6,307 bases of DNA from Syntrophaceae bacterium UBA3084 (lineage in GTDB: Bacteria > Desulfobacterota > Syntrophia > Syntrophales > UBA6807). Position numbers and translations under genes: made by a program. The notes beneath the pieces are model-generated. The model was not told the origin of the DNA, ran no database searches, and saw only the letters and a program-made list of their open reading frames with translations. The stretch is from NCBI GenBank assembly GCA_002367335.1, contig DFBI01000043.1, forward strand, positions 11,342-17,648, read 5' to 3'. Positions 1 through 5,668 of the stretch are shown piece after piece (positions within the stretch are counted from its first letter, which is position 1; every line of letters begins with the position of its first letter).

Positions 1-190
1 CAATAACAATTTGAAATGATTATAATCAAAATTCATTCATCAGTTTAACATTAAATAGGGATTCACAAGTCATCGAGGAAAATAAATATCTTGCAACAGA
101 CTGATGCCTTTGCTAAACGCTTACAGAGATCAGGTAAAAGTAGCGCTGCCTGATACTGAATAATAAAACTATTAAAAAAACCCGTTGTCT
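1..190 (+). other. AT-rich leader upstream of xseA, no gene
   Basis: I find no credible coding sequence here. A perfect TATAAT stands at 21-26, but its -35 partner would lie at or beyond the left edge, so a promoter can only be suggested. A second weak pair is TTGCAA at 91-96 followed 17 bases later by TAAACG. A short inverted repeat, ATCAGG at 129-134 and CCTGAT at 149-154, could form a 6-bp stem, but no T-run follows, so it is not a convincing terminator. The stretch just before the xseA start (155-180) is A-rich. The operon promoter probably lies here or further left; this is inference. Confidence 0.3.
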
Positions 191-1543
191 ATGCAAGAAA
201 TCCTTACCGTCACAGAATTAACAAAATCTATCAAATCGCTTCTGGAGACCAGTTTTGGATTCCTCTGGGTTACAGGGGAGATTTCCAATCTCAGGCAGCC
301 GAGATCCGGCCATGTGTATTTTACTCTCAAGGATGAAAACAGCCAGATCAGGGCAGTTGTTTTCCGGCAGACCCTCCGAAACATAGGATTTGACCTCGAA
401 GACGGAATGAATATTATATGCCGCGGAAGATTGAGTGTCTATCAGCAACGGGGGGAATATCAGTTAATCCTGGATGCGGCGGAACCGAAAGGTGTCGGCG
501 CCCTTCAACTGGCCTTTGAACAAATGAAGAAACACCTTGAGGAAGAAGGTCTTTTTGATCCGTTACATAAAAAAAAGATTCCTTTTCTTCCTCATCGGAT
601 TGGTATTGTTACTTCCGCCACAGGTGCGGCTATCAGAGATATTCTGAATATTACAGGAAGGAGGTTTCCATCCATTGATATTCTCATCGCCCCCGTCAGG
701 GTCCAGGGGATAGAGGCGCCTCCGGAGATCTGTGATGCCATATCGGTTTTGAATTCAATTGAAGATATAGATGTAATTATAATAACCAGGGGGGGAGGAT
801 CTCTTGAGGATCTTTTCCCTTTTAATGATGAACGAGTAGCGCGGGTTATTTATGCTTCGAAGGTTCCCGTTATATCCGCCGTCGGTCATGAGATTGATTT
901 TACGATTGCCGATTTTGTCGCGGACATGAGAGCGCCTACCCCATCCGCCGCTGCAGAACTGGTCGTGCCGATGAAAAAGGAATTACTGGCGACGGTTGAA
1001 ACTCTCCGTATGAGAATGATCAGCAGTCACCGGAGGATGATGGGTCGCCTGGTCGAAAAATCCATCATTCTTCGGGAAAGATTAAAAGACCCGAAAAGGC
1101 AGATTGAAGATCTTCGAATAAACGTGGATGATATAACTAATAAGCTTGCCGAAAATCTTCGACACGGATTCGATACGAGGAAAAGTCATCTTCAGAACCT
1201 GACCGCGCTGCTGAAGCTCATGAATCCTTCAGTAAAGATCACAAATGATCTGTTAAAGCTTGATAGCCTGAGAAAAAACATGATAGCCGGATTTCAACGT
1301 CTCGTTGACGATTTTAAGCATAAGCTGCAGAAAAATATGGCTATGCTGGACATATTAAGTCCTCTTGCCGTGCTGGAAAGGGGATATGGAATTGTTAGAA
1401 AATTGCCCGACGGCGCGATTATTAAAAATGTGAGCTCCATTATGGTGGGAAACCGGATTAATGTAAGGGTTTCGTCAGGCGCTTTTGATGCGGAGGTCAC
1501 AAAGATATCCCGGGAGAAAAAATATGAAAGAAAAAAAATTTGA
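191..1543 (+). CDS. xseA: Exonuclease VII large subunit XseA
   Basis: This is the catalytic large subunit of exonuclease VII, a cytoplasmic enzyme that degrades single-stranded DNA from both ends and works with several XseB copies. The 450-residue product has the full family architecture: an N-terminal OB-fold for ssDNA binding (about 1-100, with WVTGEISN near 26-33 and GHVYFTLKD at 40-48), then the catalytic core with PHRIGIVTSATGAAIRDI (134-151), TRGGGSLEDLFPFNDE (199-214) and PVISAVGHEIDFTIADFVAD (226-245), then a charged helical, coiled-coil-like region (about 258-385), and the C-terminal PLAVLERGYGIV motif (391-402). Length is usual for the family, and I see no frameshift or missing motif. 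ATG 191 is preferred over the in-frame TTG at 185 because the protein then begins MQEILTVTEL, close to family N termini. No clear Shine-Dalgarno precedes either start. The 3' end overlaps xseB by 20 bases, consistent with translational coupling. Confidence 0.97.
   Translation: MQEILTVTELTKSIKSLLETSFGFLWVTGEISNLRQPRSGHVYFTLKDENSQIRAVVFRQTLRNIGFDLEDGMNIICRGRLSVYQQRGEYQLILDAAEPKGVGALQLAFEQMKKHLEEEGLFDPLHKKKIPFLPHRIGIVTSATGAAIRDILNITGRRFPSIDILIAPVRVQGIEAPPEICDAISVLNSIEDIDVIIITRGGGSLEDLFPFNDERVARVIYASKVPVISAVGHEIDFTIADFVADMRAPTPSAAAELVVPMKKELLATVETLRMRMISSHRRMMGRLVEKSIILRERLKDPKRQIEDLRINVDDITNKLAENLRHGFDTRKSHLQNLTALLKLMNPSVKITNDLLKLDSLRKNMIAGFQRLVDDFKHKLQKNMAMLDILSPLAVLERGYGIVRKLPDGAIIKNVSSIMVGNRINVRVSSGAFDAEVTKISREKKYERKKI
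1512..1516 (+). promoter_or_regulatory. Ribosome binding site of xseB
   Basis: GGGAG lies seven bases before ATG 1524, inside the 3' end of xseA. It supports that ATG over the earlier in-frame ATG at 1485, which would add 13 residues not expected in the family. Confidence 0.7.
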
Positions 1544-1748
1544 AGAGGCATTAGAAAGATTGGAAGAAATTGTGAAGAAAATAGAAGCGGGGGATATGAC
1601 CCTGGAAGAATCCCTTGAGGCTTTTGAGGAGGGAATAAAACTCTCCCGTCTTTGTTCAAAAAAGTTGGACGAAGCAGAACGAAAAGTCGAGATCCTCCTG
1701 AAAGACAATGAAGGAGTTGACATCAAGCCGTTTACAGGGGAAGATTAA
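1524..1748 (+). CDS. xseB: Exonuclease VII small subunit XseB
   Basis: This is the small, non-catalytic subunit of exonuclease VII, which binds the helical region of XseA and is needed for controlled nuclease activity. The 74-residue product is within the usual range. It shows the family pattern: FEEALERLEEIVKKIEAGD (6-24), then MTLEESLEAFEEGIKLSRLC (25-44), then a third helix with KLDEAERKVEIL. The protein is almost entirely helical and strongly charged, as expected of a small coiled-coil subunit. The start overlaps the end of xseA and the stop is one base before the ispA ATG, so all three are probably translated from one message. The glutamate- and lysine-rich make-up is typical of XseB and is no sign of an error. 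Confidence 0.96.
   Translation: MKEKKFEEALERLEEIVKKIEAGDMTLEESLEAFEEGIKLSRLCSKKLDEAERKVEILLKDNEGVDIKPFTGED
1737..1741 (+). promoter_or_regulatory. Ribosome binding site of ispA
   Basis: GGGGA lies in the last codons of xseB, eight bases before ATG 1750. It decides the ispA start in favour of 1750 over the in-frame ATG at 1708, which would give a 14-residue extension overlapping xseB. Confidence 0.65.
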
Positions 1749-1749
1749 A

Positions 1750-2658
1750 ATGAGCGGTGAAGACATGTTATCGTTAGAGAAATATTTCAAGAAAAGGAAA
1801 AAAATCGTTGATGATGCACTTGAAAAATATCTTCCGGGAACGGATAATTTTCCATCCACCATTTTTGAATCCACGAGATACAGTGTCTTCGCCGGCGGGA
1901 AAAGATTAAGACCCATTTTATGTATGGCTTCAGCAGAGGCTGTTGGGGGTGATATAGAAACGGTGCTTCCGGTGGCATGTGCCATTGAGCTGATCCATAC
2001 CTATTCCTTGATTCACGATGATCTTCCCGTTATGGACGATGACGATTACAGGAGAGGGCAGCTTACGAATCACAAGGTGTTTGGAGAAGGAATAGCAGTT
2101 CTCGCGGGGGATGCCCTCCTCACGGAAGCCTTTCATCTCATGTCGTCAAGGAATCTTATGGAAAATGTGAGTTCAGACAGGCTGGTTACTGTCATAAATG
2201 AAATTTCAAAAGCGTCAGGCTTTTTTGGTATGGTGGGCGGACAGGTGGCCGATCTGGAATCGGAAGGAAAAGACGTCGATGAAAAAGCTCTCCACTATAT
2301 TCATACTCACAAGACAGAAGCGTTGATTACAGCTTCTATTCGCGCGGGCGCGGTGCTGGCAGGTGGTAATGAAAAAGATATCCACGCCCTTTCAGAGTAT
2401 GGCAGAAAAATCGGACTTGCCTTCCAGATAGCTGATGACATACTTGATATCGAAAGCACCAGAGAAGTCCTGGGAAAAGATATCGGGAGTGATAAAGAAC
2501 GCAGAAAAGTTACCTGGCCGGCTCTCTTCGGGCTTGAACCATCGAGGGAAAAGGCTTTTGAACTTATAGGCGGCGCCCTTACAGACATACAGCACTTTGA
2601 TGAAAAAGCTCTTCCCTTGAGTAAAATTGCGCGGTTTATCGTCGAAAGAAAATCATGA
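1750..2658 (+). CDS. ispA: Polyprenyl (farnesyl/geranylgeranyl) diphosphate synthase IspA
   Basis: This is a class I (E)-prenyl diphosphate synthase that condenses IPP with allylic diphosphates in the cytoplasm, feeding quinone side chains and the undecaprenyl carrier. The 302-residue product has GGKRLRP (49-55), the first aspartate-rich motif DDLPVMD (90-96, within DDLPVMDDDDYRRG), AGDALLTEAF (119-128), GMVGGQ (160-165), the HTHKTE lysine motif (185-190) and the second aspartate-rich motif DDILD (229-233), followed by GKD (242-244). The four-residue spacing in the first motif and the tyrosine five residues before it (Y85, in HTYSLIHDD) match bacterial farnesyl diphosphate synthases such as E. 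coli IspA. Product length (C15 or C20) cannot be fixed from sequence alone. It begins one base after xseB and is followed 37 bases later by dxs, so two isoprenoid genes sit together. It appears complete. Confidence 0.95.
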   Translation: MSGEDMLSLEKYFKKRKKIVDDALEKYLPGTDNFPSTIFESTRYSVFAGGKRLRPILCMASAEAVGGDIETVLPVACAIELIHTYSLIHDDLPVMDDDDYRRGQLTNHKVFGEGIAVLAGDALLTEAFHLMSSRNLMENVSSDRLVTVINEISKASGFFGMVGGQVADLESEGKDVDEKALHYIHTHKTEALITASIRAGAVLAGGNEKDIHALSEYGRKIGLAFQIADDILDIESTREVLGKDIGSDKERRKVTWPALFGLEPSREKAFELIGGALTDIQHFDEKALPLSKIARFIVERKS

Positions 2659-2681
2659 AAAATGATTTTGCTGGTTTATAT

Positions 2682-2685
2682 GGAG
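2682..2685 (+). promoter_or_regulatory. Ribosome binding site of dxs
   Basis: GGAG stands ten bases before ATG 2696 in the short ispA-dxs gap. It is the only purine-rich block there and supports this start. Confidence 0.55.
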
Positions 2686-2695
2686 TATAATTATT

Positions 2696-4588
2696 ATGGA
2701 TGACAAAAATGATGCCGGTATATTGGAAAAGATAAATTCTCCTGAAGATATACGAAAGCTTGATATCGATCAGTTAAATATTCTTGCCGGTGAAATCAGA
2801 GGAAAAATTATAGAGACCGCTTCGAAAAACGGCGGACATATTGCTCCATCTCTCGGGGCGGTAGAACTGACACTCGCAATTCATTATGTATTTGATACAC
2901 CGAAAGACAAACTCATCTGGGACGTGGGACATCAGGCGTATGCCCATAAAATAATTACCGGGAGGAGAGATCAGTTCCATACGTTAAGAAAGAAAGGCGG
3001 CATCAGCGGTTTCCCCAAGAGAGAAGAGAGTATCTATGACGTCTTTGGTGTGGGGCACAGCAGTACTTCTATTTCTGCCGCTTCCGGTGTTGCCGAAGCC
3101 AGATGTCTGAAAGATGAAAATTTCAAAGTTATTGCGGTAATTGGTGATGGATCAATGACAGCCGGCATTTCCTTTGAAGGACTCAATTGGTCGGGAGATC
3201 GCAAGAAAGATTTGATTGTTGTGGTAAATGACAATGAGATGTCCATATCACCAAATGTCGGAGCCATGTCATCATATCTGAACCGGATAATGACCGGTCA
3301 ACGTATCACGAAATTGAGGACGGATATCAAAAGCTTTTTAAAGACGATACCGGGTGTCGGTGCGCAGATAATAAAGTTTACAAAACAGGCGGAAGAATCC
3401 TTTAAGGGGTTTATTGCTCCGGGTATGCTATTTGAAGAACTGGGGTTTCAGTACGTAGGACCTTTGCAAGGGCACAGGCTGGATCATTTGATAAAAAATT
3501 TCCAGAACATCAAAAAGCTGAACAGGCCGGTTCTGGTTCATGTTGTTACGAAAAAGGGTAAGGGTTATAAGTTTGCAGAGGAGGAACCCTCCAGGTTTCA
3601 CGGTCTCGGCCCTTTCGACATTGATACGGGCAAACCAATCGTCAAGAGCGACGCTCATCCATCATATACTAAAATATTCGGTGAAACGATGGTAAATTTA
3701 GCTAAAGAAAATCCCAGAATTGTAGCGATAACGGCTGCCATGCCCCAGGGAACCGGTCTTGATCTTTTTGCCAGAGAGATACCGAAACGCTTTTATGATG
3801 TCGGTATTGCTGAACAACACGGTGTTACCTTTGCTGCAGGACTTGCCACGCAAGGATTTGTTCCTGTAGTAGCCATTTATTCCTCTTTCCTGCAACGGGC
3901 TTATGACCAGATCATTCATGATGTTTGTCTGCAGAAACTGCCCGTGGTTTTCGCCCTCGATCGGGGAGGTGTTGTGGGAGATGACGGGCCTACTCACCAC
4001 GGACTTTTTGACTATTCCTTTTTGAGGATTATTCCCAACATTGTTGTTATGGCTCCCAAAGATGAGAACGAACTTCAGCACATGCTGAAGACTGCCGTAG
4101 AATATGGAGGCCCCGTTTCAGTGAGATATCCAAGAGGAGAAGGATTTGGTGTTTCCCTTGATGCCGTGCCGACTCCCATTGAGATCGGAAAGGGTGAAAT
4201 CATTCGTGAAGGAACGGATCTTGCCATCATAGCCATAGGCTCTACTGTATATCCTGCCTTAGCTGCTGCCGGGAAACTTAAAAGTGAGGGGATCGGCGCA
4301 ACCGTTATAAACAGTCGTTTTGTAAAACCCCTGGACCGTGACCTTTTGTGTGACACGGCTTCATCGCTGAAGAAAATTATTACAGTTGAAGAAAACGCCC
4401 TCCAGGGAGGCTTCGGAAGCGCTGTTCTCGAATTATTTCAAGAAACGGGGATCTCCGATGTGACCATCAAAAGGCTCGGCATTAATGATAAATTTGTGGA
4501 ACAGGCGACACAGGCTGAACTGAGAAGTATGTATGGTATCGATGAAGAAGGAATTGCTGAAGCTGCCCGAGAATTGGTGGGGGTGTGA
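2696..4588 (+). CDS. dxs: 1-deoxy-D-xylulose-5-phosphate synthase
   Basis: Dxs is the thiamine-diphosphate enzyme that condenses pyruvate and glyceraldehyde 3-phosphate into DXP, the first and usually flux-controlling step of the MEP isoprenoid pathway; DXP also feeds thiamine and pyridoxal synthesis. The 630-residue product is of usual length. Visible motifs in order are the catalytic histidine in GGHIAPSLG (H48), WDVGHQAYAHKI (75-86), the ThDP/Mg motif starting GDGSMTAG (150-157) and closing at N178 in VVVNDN, GPLQGHRLDHL (255-265), the pyrimidine-domain segment DVGIAEQHGVTFAAGLA with glutamate 373, DRGGVVGDDGPTHHG (422-436), RYPRG (477-481) and the C-terminal transketolase domain with VEENALQGGFGSAVLE (564-579). 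No key residue is missing. The start is supported by GGAG at 2682. The stop is followed after six bases by a repeat element, so the compact part of the operon ends here. Confidence 0.98.
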   Translation: MDDKNDAGILEKINSPEDIRKLDIDQLNILAGEIRGKIIETASKNGGHIAPSLGAVELTLAIHYVFDTPKDKLIWDVGHQAYAHKIITGRRDQFHTLRKKGGISGFPKREESIYDVFGVGHSSTSISAASGVAEARCLKDENFKVIAVIGDGSMTAGISFEGLNWSGDRKKDLIVVVNDNEMSISPNVGAMSSYLNRIMTGQRITKLRTDIKSFLKTIPGVGAQIIKFTKQAEESFKGFIAPGMLFEELGFQYVGPLQGHRLDHLIKNFQNIKKLNRPVLVHVVTKKGKGYKFAEEEPSRFHGLGPFDIDTGKPIVKSDAHPSYTKIFGETMVNLAKENPRIVAITAAMPQGTGLDLFAREIPKRFYDVGIAEQHGVTFAAGLATQGFVPVVAIYSSFLQRAYDQIIHDVCLQKLPVVFALDRGGVVGDDGPTHHGLFDYSFLRIIPNIVVMAPKDENELQHMLKTAVEYGGPVSVRYPRGEGFGVSLDAVPTPIEIGKGEIIREGTDLAIIAIGSTVYPALAAAGKLKSEGIGATVINSRFVKPLDRDLLCDTASSLKKIITVEENALQGGFGSAVLELFQETGISDVTIKRLGINDKFVEQATQAELRSMYGIDEEGIAEAARELVGV

Positions 4589-4594
4589 TATACA

Positions 4595-4742
4595 GTTTCG
4601 AGTTTCGAGTTTCGGGTTTACAGTTTACAATTTCGAGTCAAAGTCATTAATTCAGACGATTTCATTATTAATCACCACGAAGAAACGAAAAAGACAAAGC
4701 ATTCTTTATCCAACTCGGAACCCGAAACCCGAAACTCGAAAC
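4595..4742 (+). repeat. Heptad-armed inverted repeat element, copy 1
   Basis: This element fills the dxs-tlyA gap. The left arm (4595-4636) is six 7-base units: GTTTCGA, GTTTCGA, GTTTCGG, GTTTACA, GTTTACA, ATTTCGA. The right arm (4715-4742) is four units in the opposite sense: TCGGAAC, CCGAAAC, CCGAAAC, TCGAAAC. Bases 4595-4615 can pair with 4722-4742 with one mismatch in 21. The middle holds a core (4636-4682) shared in inverted orientation with copy 2. There is no transposase and no plausible protein; open frames across it translate into low-complexity FRVSSFGF and ETRN-like peptides. It resembles a non-autonomous, MITE- or REP-like intergenic repeat. The mechanism of spread is unknown and its function is not evident. 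Confidence 0.9.
4636..4682 (+). repeat. Core of repeat copy 1, shared with copy 2
   Basis: By hand alignment about 40 of these 47 bases are identical to the reverse complement of 5542-5588. The final 19 bases (4664-4682, ending in CACCACGAAG) are an exact match. The core lies between the heptad arms, so the shared sequence is not just simple heptad repetition. Confidence 0.88.
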
Positions 4743-4755
4743 TTTGAACTTATCT

Positions 4756-5499
4756 ATGAAAACTAAAAATCTCAGGGTCAGACTTGACAAACTTCTGGTT
4801 GAAAGAAAAATCTCGCCGACACGAGAAAGGGCAAAAGCGCTCATCATGTCCGGGTCTGTTGTAATTTTAGACAATATCGTGGATAAGGCGGGCACCCTGG
4901 TTTCTCCTGATGCGGAAATAACGATCAAAGGCCATGACAATCCCTATGTAAGCAGGGGAGGATTAAAACTCAAAGGCGCCCTTTCGGGGTTCGGCATTGA
5001 CGTAAGAGATTTTGTAGCCCTGGATATCGGTGCTTCTACGGGAGGATTCACTGATTGTCTGCTCCAAGAGGGTGCAAGAAAAGTATATGCCGTAGATGTC
5101 GGGTATGGACAGCTTGCCTGGAAACTGAGGCAGGATGAAAGGGTTGTTGTCTTTGAAAGAACCAATATCCGTCACTTTTCCGATGAAGATATCGAAGATG
5201 AGATCGATATAGTTACGATAGACGTTTCTTTTATTTCCCTCAAACTTGTCATCCCCGTAGCACTCAGGCTCTCGGGAAAAGATGCCGTTATTCTTGCCCT
5301 CATCAAACCGCAGTTTGAGGTGGGGAAGGGAGAAGTCGGTAAGGGAGGAGTTGTAAAAGATCCGGAAATGCACAAAAAGGTAGTCAACGAAATTATGGAA
5401 TTTTCCAGGGGACTGAATCTTAAGGTCGCAGGAACCTGTGAATCTTCTCTTAAGGGCCCTGCGGGAAATACAGAATTTTTTCTATATGCAAAAAAATAA
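4756..5499 (+). CDS. tlyA: TlyA family rRNA 2'-O-methyltransferase
   Basis: TlyA proteins are S-adenosylmethionine-dependent methyltransferases that modify ribose 2'-O positions of cytidines in 23S and, in some lineages, 16S rRNA; older annotations call them hemolysins. The 247-residue product has an N-terminal S4 RNA-binding domain (about 7-60, RVRLDKLLVERK... RERAKALIMSG), the linker YVSRGGLKLKGAL (64-76), then a Rossmann methyltransferase domain with LDIGASTGGFTDCLL (89-103), DVGYGQLAW (114-122), TIDVSFISL (154-162) and LIKPQFEVGKGEVGKGGVV (182-200). The catalytic tetrad described for M. tuberculosis TlyA (K69, D154, K182, E238) corresponds to K71, D156, K184 and E240, each shifted by two. 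The 16S- versus 23S-specific subtype is not settled. ATG 4756 is preferred; TTG at 4744 is an in-frame alternative adding four residues. No Shine-Dalgarno is visible, since the preceding sequence is the repeat arm. Repeat copies flank the gene on both sides. Confidence 0.95.
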   Translation: MKTKNLRVRLDKLLVERKISPTRERAKALIMSGSVVILDNIVDKAGTLVSPDAEITIKGHDNPYVSRGGLKLKGALSGFGIDVRDFVALDIGASTGGFTDCLLQEGARKVYAVDVGYGQLAWKLRQDERVVVFERTNIRHFSDEDIEDEIDIVTIDVSFISLKLVIPVALRLSGKDAVILALIKPQFEVGKGEVGKGGVVKDPEMHKKVVNEIMEFSRGLNLKVAGTCESSLKGPAGNTEFFLYAKK

Positions 5500-5527
5500 G
5501 TTTCGAGTTTCGGGTTTCAGGTTTCGA

Positions 5528-5587
5528 CTCAACATCATTAACTTCGTGGTGATTAATAATAAAATCGCTTAAGTTAATGACATTGAG
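5528..5587. repeat. Inner palindrome of repeat copy 2
   Basis: Bases 5528-5544 (CTCAACATCATTAACTT) and 5571-5587 (AAGTTAATGACATTGAG) are inverted repeats matching at 15 of 17 positions, with ten consecutive exact pairs nearest the loop (5535-5544 with 5571-5580). With the heptad arms this lets nearly the whole gap fold as one long interrupted hairpin. The matching half of the stem is largely lost in copy 1. Confidence 0.85.
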
Positions 5588-5588
5588 T
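5542..5588 (-). repeat. Core of repeat copy 2, inverted match to copy 1
   Basis: The reverse complement of this segment matches 4636-4682 at about 40 of 47 positions, with an exact 19-base block at 5542-5560. This establishes that the two intergenic elements are related and inverted with respect to each other. Confidence 0.88.
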
Positions 5589-5668
5589 TTCAAGTCAAAT
5601 TAAAAATTAAGTAATCTCGAAACTCGGAACTTAAAACTCGAAACTCGAACGAACGAATGTGAGAGAGT

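Larger units (their letters stand above)
5500..5650 (-). repeat. Heptad-armed inverted repeat element, copy 2
   Basis: This second copy starts at the base directly after the tlyA stop codon. The left arm (5500-5527) is GTTTCGA, GTTTCGG, GTTTCAG, GTTTCGA. The right arm (5617-5644) is TCGAAAC, TCGGAAC, TTAAAAC, TCGAAAC, plus a partial unit to 5650. Arm pairing covers about 22 of 28 positions, with the outer and inner units exact. The total length of about 151 bases is close to the 148 of copy 1. Judged by the core, the copy lies on the opposite strand to copy 1. No protein is encoded. As with copy 1, the function is unknown and a mobile or hairpin-based origin is inferred. Confidence 0.9.

Noticed and set aside
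1294..1659. 121-residue minus strand open frame across the xseA-xseB junction
   Set aside because: It is antisense to two well-supported genes, has a phenylalanine- and serine-rich composition from reversed lysine/glutamate codons, and shows no recognisable motif.
2686..2691. TATAAT just before dxs as a promoter -10 box
   Set aside because: It lies between the ribosome site and the ATG, so transcription would begin at or inside the start codon and lose the GGAG, and no good -35 stands 16-18 bases upstream.
4533..4766. 77-residue + strand open frame spanning the dxs end and repeat copy 1
   Set aside because: It overlaps dxs out of frame and then reads through the heptads, giving low-complexity FRVSSFGF and TRNPKPETRNFEL-type peptides. 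This is a repeat artefact.
4668..4940. 90-residue minus strand open frame over copy 1 and the tlyA start
   Set aside because: It is a shadow of tlyA on the opposite strand, extended through the open heptad arm, with no family resemblance.
4756..5499. tlyA as a hemolysin or virulence gene
   Set aside because: The S4 domain, SAM-binding motif and conserved methyltransferase tetrad indicate an rRNA methyltransferase; no signal peptide or membrane segment is visible.
4595..5650. The two heptad elements as a CRISPR array or intrinsic terminators
   Set aside because: Units are 7 bases with no regularly sized spacers, and neither hairpin is followed by a T-run.
4595..5650. The inverted repeats plus tlyA as a composite transposon
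   Set aside because: Neither element encodes a transposase, no flanking duplication was found, and tlyA is in its expected ancestral place after dxs.
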